The notes under the pieces were generated by a model that saw nothing but the letters and a program-made list of their open reading frames with translations, was not told the DNA's origin and ran no database searches. Positions 9,190 to 19,341 of a stretch of DNA of 64,000 nucleotides are shown here, piece after piece. The stretch is from Brevundimonas pondensis (GTDB lineage: Bacteria > Pseudomonadota > Alphaproteobacteria > Caulobacterales > Caulobacteraceae): positions 2,362,001 through 2,426,000 of the forward strand of contig NZ_CP062006.1 in the NCBI RefSeq assembly GCF_017487345.1, written 5' to 3'. A program made the position numbers and the translations under genes. Within the stretch, counting starts at the first letter, position 1, and the number at the start of each line of letters is the position of its first letter.

Positions 9190-9601
9190 CGTCGTCTCGA
9201 AAGGGATGCTGGGCCAGAACCACAGCCTGATGTTCTACGATCTTGTCGGCCCACTCAGGCTTCATGCGCGCCATGATATCTTGCTGAATGGCATACCACT
9301 GGCGGCGTGAATCCGAGTTTGCGACTCTCTTCTGAAACTCAATTTGGGTCGCGCGGCTCTGGGCAGCCGAACGCATGACGTCGAACAGCACCGTATCGTA
9401 GTCACCTTCAACGACGACGGATGCCTGCCCCCGCTCCATGTAATATTCGACGAACCAGCCAGCAGACTTCTCAACGATCCAGCAGCGATCTTCGCGTAGA
9501 TGGTTTTCGACCCGAGGGCAGAACTCTCGAACATCGCCGATAGCCGCTAGCCGATCGATCTCGGCATAGAGGCGGGCTAGTTCAGAGGCATACGGAACCA
9601 T
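9176..9601 (-). CDS. Imm63-like (immunity protein family) protein
   Basis: A 141-residue soluble acidic protein without signal peptide. The central [20 protein letters not shown] segment and the C-terminal [21 protein letters not shown] plus [15 protein letters not shown] segment resemble the Imm63 family of polymorphic-toxin immunity proteins (ERG motif after an aromatic strand, then R-x-x-W/F and a Trp-containing helix). The assignment is by memory of the family pattern, not by a search. It starts 6 bases after the murC stop and overlaps murB by 14 bases, so it is part of the operon. No toxin-like gene is next to it. It is not a normal dcw member; a domesticated or orphan immunity gene is one reading. 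Confidence 0.7.
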   Translation of the reverse strand: MVPYASELARLYAEIDRLAAIGDVREFCPRVENHLREDRCWIVEKSAGWFVEYYMERGQASVVVEGDYDTVLFDVMRSAAQSRATQIEFQKRVANSDSRRQWYAIQQDIMARMKPEWADKIVEHQAVVLAQHPFRDDDDLD

Positions 9602-9607
9602 GATGGT

Positions 9608-11056
9608 TCAGTTGCCCAGGGCTTCGAGTTGCGCCGGCAAGGCGTAGGCCCAGCTGGTGATGTCGCCGGCGCCCAGCAGGACGACCAGATCGCCGGGCTT
9701 GGCTTCATCCTTGATGACGCGCGGCAGGACGGCGGCGTTTTCCAAGGCGGCGACGTTACGGTGGCCATAGCGGCGAATGCCCTCGGCCAGGGCGTGCTTG
9801 TCGACGCCCTCGATCGGCTGCTCGCCCGCCGGATAGACGTCGGCGACCAGAACGCTGTCAGCGTCGGCGAAGCAGGTCGAGAAGTCCTGCATCAGGTCGC
9901 GCAGGCGGGTGTAGCGGTGCGGCTGGACCACGGCGATGACACGGCCGGGATTGTCGGCGGACTGGACCACCTGACGGGCGGCCTTCAGCACGGCGGCGAT
10001 CTCGACCGGGTGATGGCCGTAGTCGTCGATGACGCGCACGCCGCCGACCACGCCCGTGGTGGTGAAGCGGCGCTTGACCCCGCCGAAGCCGGCCAGACCC
10101 TGGCGGATCGAGTCGTCGTCCACGCCCAGCTCACGCGCCACGGCGATGGCGGCCAGAGAGTTCGACACATTGTGCCAGCCGGCCATGGGCAGATAGAGGC
10201 CCTCGATCCGCGTCGGCTCGTCCAGGGCGGCCAGACCCTGCCCCTGAATGACCACGTCGAAACGCGAGCCGTCGGGCGACATCTGCACGTTCTCGGCGCG
10301 GACCATGGCCTGAGGGTTCAGGCCATAGGTGACCAGACGACGGTTATCGATCTGGGCCGCCAGCTTCTGCACTTCCGGGTGGTCCAGACAGACCACGCCG
10401 AAGCCGTAGAAGGGAATGTCCTCGATGAAGTCGCAGAAGGCCTTCTTGACCGCGTCGAAGTCGCCGTAGTGGTCCAGGTGTTCCGGGTCGATATTGGTGA
10501 TGACCGCAACCGTGCATTTCAGGCGCAGGAAGGAGCCGTCGCTCTCGTCGGCCTCGACCACGATCCAGTCGCCCTCGCCCACCTTGGCGTTGGTGCCGTA
10601 GGCGTTGATGATGCCGCCGTTGACCACCGTCGGGTCCAGCGAACCGGCGTCCAGCAGGGCCGCGACCATGGAGGTCGTCGTCGTCTTGCCGTGGGTGCCG
10701 CCGACGCCGACCGAGAATTGCAGACGCATCAGCTCGGCCAGCATCTCGGCGCGACGCACCAGAGGAATGCGGCGTTCGCGCGCCACGACCAGCTCCGGGT
10801 TCGTCGCCTTGACCGCCGTGGAATAGACCACCGCCGAGACGCCCTCGGTCACATGGGCGGCGTCGTGGCCGATGTAGATGCGGGCGCCCAGCTTCTCGAG
10901 CCGCTCGGTGTTGGCGCTGGACTTGGCGTCCGAGCCGGACACCTGATAACCGATCTTCAGCATGATCTCGGCGATGCCGCTCATGCCGATGCCGCCGATA
11001 CCGACGAAGTGGACAGGCCCGAGGGCGAACGGAACGGGGCGAAGGCGTGCGATCAT
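9608..11056 (-). CDS. murC: UDP-N-acetylmuramate--L-alanine ligase
   Basis: Mur ligase that adds L-Ala to UDP-MurNAc. The 482-residue product has the N-terminal [19 protein letters not shown]ossmann motif, the P-loop [11 protein letters not shown] at about 119-129, [26 protein letters not shown] central segments and [10 protein letters not shown] in the C-terminal domain. I start at [10 protein letters not shown], the position that matches the family; an upstream ATG at 11095 would add 13 residues and neither has a clear ribosome binding site. It heads the second half of the dcw cluster and is divergent from ccrM (149 bases apart), so the two share a promoter region. Confidence 0.96.
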   Translation of the reverse strand: MIARLRPVPFALGPVHFVGIGGIGMSGIAEIMLKIGYQVSGSDAKSSANTERLEKLGARIYIGHDAAHVTEGVSAVVYSTAVKATNPELVVARERRIPLVRRAEMLAELMRLQFSVGVGGTHGKTTTTSMVAALLDAGSLDPTVVNGGIINAYGTNAKVGEGDWIVVEADESDGSFLRLKCTVAVITNIDPEHLDHYGDFDAVKKAFCDFIEDIPFYGFGVVCLDHPEVQKLAAQIDNRRLVTYGLNPQAMVRAENVQMSPDGSRFDVVIQGQGLAALDEPTRIEGLYLPMAGWHNVSNSLAAIAVARELGVDDDSIRQGLAGFGGVKRRFTTTGVVGGVRVIDDYGHHPVEIAAVLKAARQVVQSADNPGRVIAVVQPHRYTRLRDLMQDFSTCFADADSVLVADVYPAGEQPIEGVDKHALAEGIRRYGHRNVAALENAAVLPRVIKDEAKPGDLVVLLGAGDITSWAYALPAQLEALGN

Positions 11057-11110
11057 ATGCGCGTCATAGCTCAGACGGGATGCGATTTGCACCATCTTTG
11101 CCAGCCAAAG

Positions 11111-12285
<1,175 letters not shown>

Positions 12286-12315
12286 CCACAAGCCACTGTA
12301 AGGCTTGCGACTATC

Positions 12316-12334
12316 GTTCCAGCCAAGCTGGAAC
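12316..12334 (+). terminator. Hairpin downstream of ccrM
   Basis: GTTCCAGC (12316-12323) pairs with GCTGGAAC (12327-12334) around a 3-base loop, 31 bases after the ccrM stop. It lacks a U-tract, so termination is uncertain; it may be a small palindromic repeat. Confidence 0.4.
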
Positions 12335-12394
12335 CCCGGTCACCGACCCGTGTTGACGATTCCAGTGCGTCTGCGGGGGCGCGGGAGTCGGATG

Positions 12395-13510
12395 ATGAAG
12401 ATCGCCCAGGTCACGCCCCTCTATGAGGCGGTGCCGCCGCGCCTTTATGGCGGCACCGAGCGGGTCGTCGCCCACCTGACCGACGCCCTGGTCGAACTGG
12501 GCCACGAGGTCACCCTGTTCGCCAGCGCCGAGGCCGAGACGCGGGCGCGGCTGATCCCGGTGCGGGATCAGGCCATCCGGCTGGACCCGGAGCCGCTGAA
12601 GTCCGACCTGGCCGCCCACATGACCATGCTGGCCCAGGTGCTGGACCGCGCCGACGACTTCGACGTCATCCATTTCCATACCGACATGGTGCACTTCCCG
12701 TTCTTCCGCGATCTGGCGGACAAGACGGTGACGACCCTGCACGGGCGGCTGGACCTGAAGGACCTGCCCGAGGTCTATGCTCAGTGGTCAGAGTTCGGCC
12801 TGGTCTCCATCTCCGATGATCAGCGCCGCCCCCTGCCCCAGGCCAACTGGAAGGCGACAGTGCATCACGGGATGCCCGGCGACCTTTATCGTTTCTCGCC
12901 GAAGTCGGAGGGTTATCTGGCCTTCCTCGGCCGCATCTCGCCCGAGAAGCGCCCCGACCGGGCCATCGAGATCGCCACGCGTCTGGGCAAGCCGCTGAAG
13001 ATGGCGGCCAAGGTTGATGCGGCGGACAAGGCCTATTGGGAGACGGCCATCAGGCCCCTGGTCGAGGGCAATCCCCTGATCGAGTTCGTCGGCGAGATCG
13101 GCGACGCGCAGAAGTCGGCCTTTCTCGGCGGGGCCGAAGCCCTGCTCTTCCCTATCGACTGGCCGGAGCCCTTCGGCCTGGTGATGATCGAGGCCATGGC
13201 CTGCGGCACGCCGGTCGTCGCCTTCCGTTGCGGCTCGACGCCCGAGATCATCGAGGATGGGGCCACTGGCTTTCTGGTCGAGACGATGGATCAGGCCGTC
13301 GCCGTCGCCGGGCAAGCGCAGGCGCTGGACCGCGAGGCGATCCGGGCGCGGTTCGACCTGAGGTTCTCGGCCACGGCCATGGCCCGGCGCTATCTCGACG
13401 TCTACGGCGACCTGCTGGCCCGGCGCCCCTATGCCGCCCATGTGCTGGACGGAGCGCGACCCATGGTCCGCATCGCCGGCGAGGATCGCAGCTTCGCGGC
13501 CATAGGCTGA
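12395..13510 (+). CDS. Family 4 glycosyltransferase
   Basis: A GT-B glycosyltransferase of about 371 residues. It has N-terminal MKIAQVTPLYEAVPPRLYGGTERVVAHLTDALVELGHEV, the interdomain YLAFLGRISPEKRPDRAIEIA strand and the GT4 E-x7-E motif in EPFGLVMIEAMACGTPVVAF. I use the second of two adjacent ATG codons because GGGAG is 7 bases upstream of it. It is followed 68 bases later by a glycogen-debranching-type hydrolase on the same strand. The two may act on the same storage or compatible-solute glycan; acceptor and donor are unknown. Confidence 0.9.
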   Translation: MKIAQVTPLYEAVPPRLYGGTERVVAHLTDALVELGHEVTLFASAEAETRARLIPVRDQAIRLDPEPLKSDLAAHMTMLAQVLDRADDFDVIHFHTDMVHFPFFRDLADKTVTTLHGRLDLKDLPEVYAQWSEFGLVSISDDQRRPLPQANWKATVHHGMPGDLYRFSPKSEGYLAFLGRISPEKRPDRAIEIATRLGKPLKMAAKVDAADKAYWETAIRPLVEGNPLIEFVGEIGDAQKSAFLGGAEALLFPIDWPEPFGLVMIEAMACGTPVVAFRCGSTPEIIEDGATGFLVETMDQAVAVAGQAQALDREAIRARFDLRFSATAMARRYLDVYGDLLARRPYAAHVLDGARPMVRIAGEDRSFAAIG

Positions 13511-13578
13511 ACCCTTCGCCGGTTCACCCATTTCCCTGAAGGGCGGCTGAGCGATCTTCGTCAGAAGCGAGGCAGACC

Positions 13579-15726
13579 ATGGACGACGCCTATTCGGTCC
13601 AGACCACCGCCGCCGACAACAGCGATCAGGACGGCCTCGAGACCCTGATGGCGCTGAAGGACGCCGACACCTTTCTGGTGGCGGACCACTGGGGCGACGT
13701 CAAAAGCGGGGCCGACGGCCTGTTCGACCGGGACACGCGCCTGCTGTCGCACTTCGTCCTGACCGTGGGACGGTGCCGGCCCTCGCGGCTCAGTTCCGGC
13801 GTGACCGAGGACAATGTCTTCTTCACCTGCCATTCGACCAACCGCCCCCTGCCGCCGATGGGCGGGCGCTCGGCCCCGGCGGGGGTGCTGCATCTGGAGC
13901 GGCGGCGCTTTCTCTGGGACAAGCGGCTGTTCGAGCGGGTGCGGATGGTCAACCACGGCATCGAGGACATCCTGCTGCCGCTGTCGTTCGAATTCGCCGC
14001 CGACTTCGCCGACATCTTTCAGGTGCGCGGCACGATGCGGGCGGCGCGCGGTGAGATTCACGCCCCCGTCATGGACGGCCGCCGCGTCAGCTTCAGCTAC
14101 ACCGGGCTGGATCAGGTGCTGCGGACCAGTTGCCTGGCCTTTTCCGAGCCGCCCGCCCGCCTCAGCGCCAACCGGGCCGAGTTCATGTTCAGCCTGCCCA
14201 AGGGCAAGAAGCTCGATCTCTATATCGAATGCGGTCTGGACGCCTGCGATGCCCCCGATCAGGCGCGCTGGCGCTGGAATTCCATTCAGGCGCGTCTGGC
14301 CATGCGCCGTCGGATGCGGCGGGGAGCCAGCGTTCAGGCGGCGCGCAATCCCCGCGTCAATGACTGGCTGAGACAGTCGCGAACGGACGTGGCCCTTTTG
14401 ACCACTGATCTTCCGACCGGCCCCTATCCCTATGCCGGGGTGCCGTGGTTCTCGACCCCGTTCGGGCGCGACGGCATCATCACCGCCTGGCAAATGCTGT
14501 GGATCGACCCCAGCCTGGCCAAGGGGGTGCTGACCTATCTGGCGGCGCGACAGGCGACCGAGGTCAACGCCTTCATGGATTCCGCCCCCGGCAAGATCAT
14601 GCATGAGACGCGCGGCGGCGAGATGAGCGCCTTGGGCGAAGTGCCGTTCGGCCTCTATTACGGCGGGGTCGACACCACCTGCCTGTTCATCGCCCTGGCC
14701 GGCGCCTACGCCCGTCGCACCAACGACATGGAAACCATCCGCGCCCTGTGGCCCCACCTGATCGCGGCGGCGGGCTGGATGAGCGACTATGGCGACAGCA
14801 ACGGCGACGGCCTGATCGACTACGCCCGCGCCGCCGAGACCGGCCTGTCCAACCAGGGCTGGAAGGATAGCGAGGACTCCATCTTCGACAGCGACGGCTG
14901 CTTCCCTCAGGGGCCCGTCGCCTTGCTCGAGGTCCAAGGCTACGCCTTCGCCGCCTGGAAGGCCCTGGCGGACATCGGCGCACGCCTGGGTGATGACCGC
15001 GCCATACAGTGGCGGGCGCGGGCCGAGGCTGTGCGCGTCCTGGTCGAAGACCGTTTCTGGATGGAGGATCAGAACTTCTACGCCGTAGCCCTCGACGGGA
15101 ACGGGCGGCAGATGCGGGCGATCGGCTCCAACGCCGGGCATCTGCTGTTCAGCGGCCTGCCCTCGCCTGAGCGGGCCCGACTAGTGACGCGGCGGATGCT
15201 GACGGCGGAATTCCGATCCGGTTGGGGCCTGCGGACCCTGGCCAAGGGTCAGGCCCGCTTCAATCCCATGAGCTATCACAACGGCTCGGTCTGGCCGCAT
15301 GACACGGCCATGGCGGCGGCGGGCATGGCTCGCTACGGCGAACGGCAGGCCGTCTCCATGCTGCTGGGCGAGGTCTTTGGCGCGGCGGCCCATTTCCAGT
15401 TGCGCCTGCCGGAACTGTTCTGCGGCTTCGTGCGCGAGACGGGCGAGCCGCCCATCGCCTATCCGGTCGCCTGTCTGCCTCAGGCCTGGGCGGCGGGGTC
15501 GGTCTTCCTGATGCTGCAGGCCGTGCTCGGCGTGTCGATCAACGCCGCCGAGGGGCTGGTCGAGGTGTCCAACCCCGCCATGCCGACAGGACTTCACCAG
15601 ATGTCGATCCTGGACCTCGAGGTCGGCGACAGCGCCATCGACCTGACCTTCCAGAGATTGAACAACCACGTCGTCGTCATGCCGCGCGAACGACGGGGCA
15701 CGGTCAGCCTGAGGGTGACAGGTTAG
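13579..15726 (+). CDS. Glycogen-debranching-like glycoside hydrolase (amylo-alpha-1,6-glucosidase family)
   Basis: A 715-residue cytoplasmic protein. The N-terminal GDE-type beta-sandwich (about 20-230, with DTFLVADHWGDVKSGADGLFDRDTRLLSHF) is followed by an (alpha/alpha)6 barrel with PWFSTPFGRDGIITAWQ, GLSNQGWKDSEDSIFDSDG and YHNGSVWPHDTAMAAAG. These are hallmarks of the amylo-alpha-1,6-glucosidase-like proteins. The exact substrate is not set by sequence. Downstream of the GT4 gene, it probably trims or turns over the glycan that enzyme makes. Its stop codon overlaps the convergent mutY stop by 4 bases. Confidence 0.9.
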   Translation: MDDAYSVQTTAADNSDQDGLETLMALKDADTFLVADHWGDVKSGADGLFDRDTRLLSHFVLTVGRCRPSRLSSGVTEDNVFFTCHSTNRPLPPMGGRSAPAGVLHLERRRFLWDKRLFERVRMVNHGIEDILLPLSFEFAADFADIFQVRGTMRAARGEIHAPVMDGRRVSFSYTGLDQVLRTSCLAFSEPPARLSANRAEFMFSLPKGKKLDLYIECGLDACDAPDQARWRWNSIQARLAMRRRMRRGASVQAARNPRVNDWLRQSRTDVALLTTDLPTGPYPYAGVPWFSTPFGRDGIITAWQMLWIDPSLAKGVLTYLAARQATEVNAFMDSAPGKIMHETRGGEMSALGEVPFGLYYGGVDTTCLFIALAGAYARRTNDMETIRALWPHLIAAAGWMSDYGDSNGDGLIDYARAAETGLSNQGWKDSEDSIFDSDGCFPQGPVALLEVQGYAFAAWKALADIGARLGDDRAIQWRARAEAVRVLVEDRFWMEDQNFYAVALDGNGRQMRAIGSNAGHLLFSGLPSPERARLVTRRMLTAEFRSGWGLRTLAKGQARFNPMSYHNGSVWPHDTAMAAAGMARYGERQAVSMLLGEVFGAAAHFQLRLPELFCGFVRETGEPPIAYPVACLPQAWAAGSVFLMLQAVLGVSINAAEGLVEVSNPAMPTGLHQMSILDLEVGDSAIDLTFQRLNNHVVVMPRERRGTVSLRVTG

Positions 15727-16742
15727 GCCGCCAGCCCGCGCTCCAGCGCCTTGCGGAACACCGTCGGCAAGGCGGCCAGCGCCTGATCCGCCTCGGTCCA
15801 GATGAAATCGCCATCGCCCGCGCCAAAATGGACCGTCAGGGTCAGGCTGAAGTGGGTGAAGACGTGCTCGACCGCCCCCGCCTCGGTCCAGTTCGCCGTC
15901 GAAGGGGGATCAAAGACGGGTGTCGCGCTCCAGTCCGATGTTGGCAAACCAAGCATGCCGCCCAGCAGCCCCTTGTCCGGCCGGCGCACCAGGCCGATCC
16001 GCCCCTCCCCGTCACGCAGGACGAAGGCGTGGCCATGGCGATGCGGACGCTCGGCCTTCTTAGTCTTCAGCGGATAACGGGCGGGCGCGCCGGTCTTCAA
16101 CCCCTCGCAACCGAAGGCCAGAGGACAGAGCTCGCACGACGGCGACTTGGGCCGACAGACGCCGGAGCCCAGATCCATCAGGGCCTGGGGCCAGTCGCCG
16201 GGCCGCTCGCCGCTGACGAACAGGGCGGCCAGTCGCTTCAGCTCGGGCCGGGCGGCGGGCAGAGGGGTCTCGACCGCGAACAGGCGGGTCATGACCCGCT
16301 CGACATTGCCGTCGACGACATTGGCGGGTTGATCGAAGGCGATGGCGGCTACGGCGGCGGCGGTATAGGCGCCCACCCCCGGCAGGGCCAGCAGCGCCGC
16401 TTCGGTGTCAGGAAAGACGCCGCCATGTTCGCTGGCCACCGCCCGGGCGCAGGCCAGCAGGTTGCGGGCCCGGGCATAGTAGCCCAGCCCCGCCCAGGCG
16501 GCCATCAGGTCGGCGTCCTCGACCGCCGCCAGATCGCTGACCGTCGGCCAGCGCGTGGTGAACCGCTCGAAATAGGGGGCGGCGTGCGGCACCGTCGTTT
16601 GCTGCAACATGACCTCGGACAGCCAGACCCGATAGGGCTCGGTGCGCGTCCGCGCCCCCGGCGGCGCGCGCCATGGCAGGGTCCGCGCATGGGCGTCGTA
16701 CCAATCAAGCAAGGCGGCGCGGAGGGAAGAGACGTCGGGCAT
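15723..16742 (-). CDS. mutY: A/G-specific adenine glycosylase MutY
   Basis: Removes adenine mispaired with 8-oxoguanine. The 339-residue protein has catalytic Glu43 in SEVMLQQTTV, the helix-hairpin-helix LPGVGAYTAAAVA (about 120-132), catalytic Asp144 in NVVDGNVERVM, and the [4Fe-4S] cysteines 196, 203, 206 and 212 (C-x6-C-x2-C-x5-C). The C-terminal MutT-like 8-oxoG-recognition domain is present but short. I start at MPDVSSLRAALL; further upstream the frame stays open but is antisense to dciA. Divergent from dciA with 21 bases between starts. Confidence 0.96.
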   Translation of the reverse strand: MPDVSSLRAALLDWYDAHARTLPWRAPPGARTRTEPYRVWLSEVMLQQTTVPHAAPYFERFTTRWPTVSDLAAVEDADLMAAWAGLGYYARARNLLACARAVASEHGGVFPDTEAALLALPGVGAYTAAAVAAIAFDQPANVVDGNVERVMTRLFAVETPLPAARPELKRLAALFVSGERPGDWPQALMDLGSGVCRPKSPSCELCPLAFGCEGLKTGAPARYPLKTKKAERPHRHGHAFVLRDGEGRIGLVRRPDKGLLGGMLGLPTSDWSATPVFDPPSTANWTEAGAVEHVFTHFSLTLTVHFGAGDGDFIWTEADQALAALPTVFRKALERGLAA

Positions 16743-16763
16743 GGGGCGAGCTATATAGAACGA

Positions 16764-17327
16764 ATGCGTCGTCCTCTGCCCACTGAAAGCGAAGCCCGCG
16801 AAATCCTGGCCCGACGCCGGACGCGCCCGCAACTGCGCCCGCCGCCCCCAGCCGGTCGCTCGCTGGCCCCGCTGATCAAGAAGCTGGACGCCCAGTTCGG
16901 ACGCGGCGCAAGCGCCCTGGAGCCGCGTTGGGTCGAGATCGTCGGCGAACGCCTGGCCCGCGTCACCCGCCCGCAGAAGCTGACCAAGGGTCGCGGCGGC
17001 GCCGGCGGCACGCTGGAGCTGCGCGTGGCCGGTCCCGCCGCCTTGCTGGTGCAGCATCAGTCCGAGGACATCATCCAGCGGGTGAACCTGTTTCTCGGCG
17101 CCGGATCTGTCGAGAAGCTGCGCATCGCCCAGGGGCCGGTGAAGCCCCTGCCCGTGGCGGGCGCCAAGCCGCGAGCGCGCGGCAAGGCCGTCCTGCCGCC
17201 CCTGCCCGCCTCGGTCGAAGCCGAACTGGCCGCCGCTGTCGAGGACGCTCCCGACAGCCTGAAAGCCGCGCTCAGAAAGCTGGGCCGGGCGGTGCTGTCG
17301 CAGCCTCTCGAAAACGAGCGCCGTTGA
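16764..17327 (+). CDS. dciA: DciA-type (DUF721) replicative helicase loader
   Basis: A 187-residue basic protein. The conserved DUF721 core covers about 30-115 (SLAPLIKKLDAQFGRGASALEPRWVEIVGERLARVTRPQKL and the GGTLELRVAGPAALLVQHQSEDIIQRVN strand-helix unit). It is flanked by disordered Pro/Arg/Ala-rich tails. DciA proteins operate DnaB in bacteria that lack DnaC or DnaI, including Caulobacter. The frame is open further upstream, but that part is antisense to mutY and has no ribosome binding site; the ATG at 16764 gives the family length. Neighbours mutY, smc and ccrM fit a chromosome-maintenance theme. Confidence 0.88.
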   Translation: MRRPLPTESEAREILARRRTRPQLRPPPPAGRSLAPLIKKLDAQFGRGASALEPRWVEIVGERLARVTRPQKLTKGRGGAGGTLELRVAGPAALLVQHQSEDIIQRVNLFLGAGSVEKLRIAQGPVKPLPVAGAKPRARGKAVLPPLPASVEAELAAAVEDAPDSLKAALRKLGRAVLSQPLENERR

Positions 17328-17427
17328 CAAACCTTCGCCGCACCTGTTCTCGACAAGTATGTGGATCGCGCACGCTCACGGGAATCGCGCCATCCTTTTG
17401 AGTCACACTCTCGCCTAAGGACGCCTC

Positions 17428-18060
17428 ATGGCTACGTTCCGTTACGCTTCGATGAGCCGCCGCGCGGCCCTGACCGCCGCCGCTCTGGCCGCCATGGCGA
17501 CCGTCGCCGGTTGCACCGCCAAGTCGGGCGGCGCCGCCGACGGCGACATGGCCATGGGCGCCGGTGCGGACGCCAAGGTGACGGTCGTGGAATACGCCTC
17601 AGTCACCTGCGGTCACTGCGCCGTCTGGAACGAGGAAGTCTGGCCGGAATTCAAGACCAGGTATGTGGACACCAAGAAGGTCCGCTATGTCTTCCGCGAG
17701 TTCCCCACCCCGCCGCAGGACATCGCCGTCGCCGGCTTCCTGATCGCGCGTTGCGCCGGGCCGGACAAGTATTTCGACGTCGTCCACGACATCATGGCCA
17801 GCCAGAAGGAATGGATGGCGGGCGTGGCGCCGCGCACCACCCTTTTCCGCGCCGCTGCGGCCGCCGGCCTGAGCCAGGAACAGACCGAGGCCTGCATCCG
17901 CGACAAGGCCGCCATCGAAGAAATGAGCAACCGCATCAAGGCCGGCATCGACGCCGGCGTGACCGGCACGCCGACCTTCATCGTCAACGGCACGAAGGTC
18001 GCCGACAGCAGTCTGTCGGGCCTGTCGCAAGCCATCGACGCGGAACTGGCCAAGAAATAA
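17428..18060 (+). CDS. DsbA-like thioredoxin-fold lipoprotein (copy 1)
   Basis: A 210-residue envelope disulfide oxidoreductase-like protein. The N-terminus has a signal sequence with lipobox VAGC (Cys29), so it should be lipid-anchored in the periplasm. The thioredoxin strand VVEYASVTCGHC carries the redox pair Cys61-Cys64 and GTPTFIVNG provides the cis-Pro loop. The family matches DsbA/Com1-like proteins with the PPQDIAVAGFLIARCAG helical insert, which adds an extra conserved Cys. It is the first of three tandem paralogues. Copy 2 is its closest relative (shared YVFREFPTPPQD). Confidence 0.92.
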   Translation: MATFRYASMSRRAALTAAALAAMATVAGCTAKSGGAADGDMAMGAGADAKVTVVEYASVTCGHCAVWNEEVWPEFKTRYVDTKKVRYVFREFPTPPQDIAVAGFLIARCAGPDKYFDVVHDIMASQKEWMAGVAPRTTLFRAAAAAGLSQEQTEACIRDKAAIEEMSNRIKAGIDAGVTGTPTFIVNGTKVADSSLSGLSQAIDAELAKK

Positions 18061-18084
18061 CTTCTACCAGAGGGGGGCGTGGAC

Positions 18085-18690
18085 ATGTTGAGGAAGCTGG
18101 CAGGGGCTGCGGCCCTGAGCGTCGCAATGGCCCTGGCGGCCTGTAGCGGCAAGGACGCAGCCCCCGCCGAGGGCGACATGGCTCTGGGCGCGCCCGAAGG
18201 CGCCAAGGTGACGGTGATCGAATACGCCTCCGTCACCTGCTCCGGCTGCGCCGCCTGGAACGAGCAAGTCTGGCCCCAGTTCAAGGCCAAATACGTGGAC
18301 ACCGGCAAGGTGCGCTACGTCTTCCGCGAGTTCCCCACCCCGCCACAGGATGTCGCCGTGGCTGGCTTCCTGATCGCGCGCTGCGCGGGCGAGGACAAGT
18401 ATTTCCATGTGATCGACCAGATCATGCGCGCTCTGCCTGAGCTTCATTCCGGCACGCCGCCACGCGACATTCTGCTGCGCACGGCGCGCGACGCCGGACT
18501 GAGCGAAGCCAGGTTCCAAACCTGCATCTCGGACCCGGCCGGGGTGGCGGCGATGGAGAAACGCATCAAGGCCGCCCAGGACGCGGGCGTCACCGGCACG
18601 CCCACCTTCATGGTCAACGGCCAGGTTGTCGGCGACCGCTCGCTGGAGAGCCTGTCCCAAAGCATTGATCCTCTTCTGACGGCGAAATGA
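18085..18690 (+). CDS. DsbA-like thioredoxin-fold lipoprotein (copy 2)
   Basis: About 201 residues. A lipobox LAAC (Cys20) predicts lipidation. The active site is TCSGC (Cys52, Cys55) and the cis-Pro motif is GTPTFMVNG. I use the ATG at 18085 because AGGGGGG lies 7 bases upstream; a GTG two codons earlier is possible. Its sequence parallels copy 1 through most of the fold, so the pair arose by tandem duplication. The active-site dipeptide differs (SG instead of GH), which in thioredoxin folds shifts redox potential. Its stop overlaps the start of copy 3 by 4 bases (ATGA). Confidence 0.92.
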   Translation: MLRKLAGAAALSVAMALAACSGKDAAPAEGDMALGAPEGAKVTVIEYASVTCSGCAAWNEQVWPQFKAKYVDTGKVRYVFREFPTPPQDVAVAGFLIARCAGEDKYFHVIDQIMRALPELHSGTPPRDILLRTARDAGLSEARFQTCISDPAGVAAMEKRIKAAQDAGVTGTPTFMVNGQVVGDRSLESLSQSIDPLLTAK

Positions 18691-19331
18691 AGATGAAAAG
18701 CCTCTGGACCGCCCTGGCCCTGACCGCTGTGCTGACGACCGGCGCACCGGCCCTGGCGGCCGACGCTGCGGCGGCTCGCTTGCCCGCCACCCCGTCCGTA
18801 CCGGCCGTGACGGCCGCTGACCGCATCCTGGGCCGCGCCGACGCCCCGGTGACGGTGATTGAATACGCCTCCTTCACCTGCACCCATTGCGCCCACTGGA
18901 CCAACGACGTCCTGCCGACGTTCAAGGCCCGCTACATCGACACCGGCAAGGTCAGGCTCGTGTTCCGCGACATGCCCACCCAACCGGTCCAGGTCGCCGC
19001 CACCGCCGCCGCCATCGGCCGTTGCGCGGCCCCGGGCAAGTTCTTCGACGTCGCCCATCACTTCATGGCTGGTCAGGCCGCCGCCTTCGCCAGCGGCGAC
19101 GCCCGCCAATGGTACATGGACGCCGTCGCCGTCAGTGGACGCACTCAGCCGCAGATCGAGACCTGCCTGGCCGACCCCGCCACCGGCCAAGCCCTTCAGC
19201 GCGACATCGAAGCCGCTGTGGCGGCGGGCGTTGAAGGAACGCCGACCTTCTTCGTCAATGGGCGTCGAACCGCCGACCACTCGCTCGAAACCCTGGCGGC
19301 GGCCATAGACCCGCTGCTCAAGGGGCGCTAA
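18687..19331 (+). CDS. DsbA-like periplasmic thioredoxin-fold protein (copy 3)
   Basis: A 214-residue protein with a cleavable Sec signal ([26 protein letters not shown] cleavage region) and no lipobox, so it is soluble in the periplasm, unlike copies 1 and 2. The redox pair is CTHC (Cys65, Cys68), and GTPTFFVNG supplies the cis-Pro loop. It is more diverged than the other two ([20 protein letters not shown] in place of the PPQD helix). It is translationally coupled to copy 2 and ends 10 bases before smc. Confidence 0.92.
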   Translation: MKMKSLWTALALTAVLTTGAPALAADAAAARLPATPSVPAVTAADRILGRADAPVTVIEYASFTCTHCAHWTNDVLPTFKARYIDTGKVRLVFRDMPTQPVQVAATAAAIGRCAAPGKFFDVAHHFMAGQAAAFASGDARQWYMDAVAVSGRTQPQIETCLADPATGQALQRDIEAAVAAGVEGTPTFFVNGRRTADHSLETLAAAIDPLLKGR

Positions 19332-19341
19332 GCCCCCGCCG

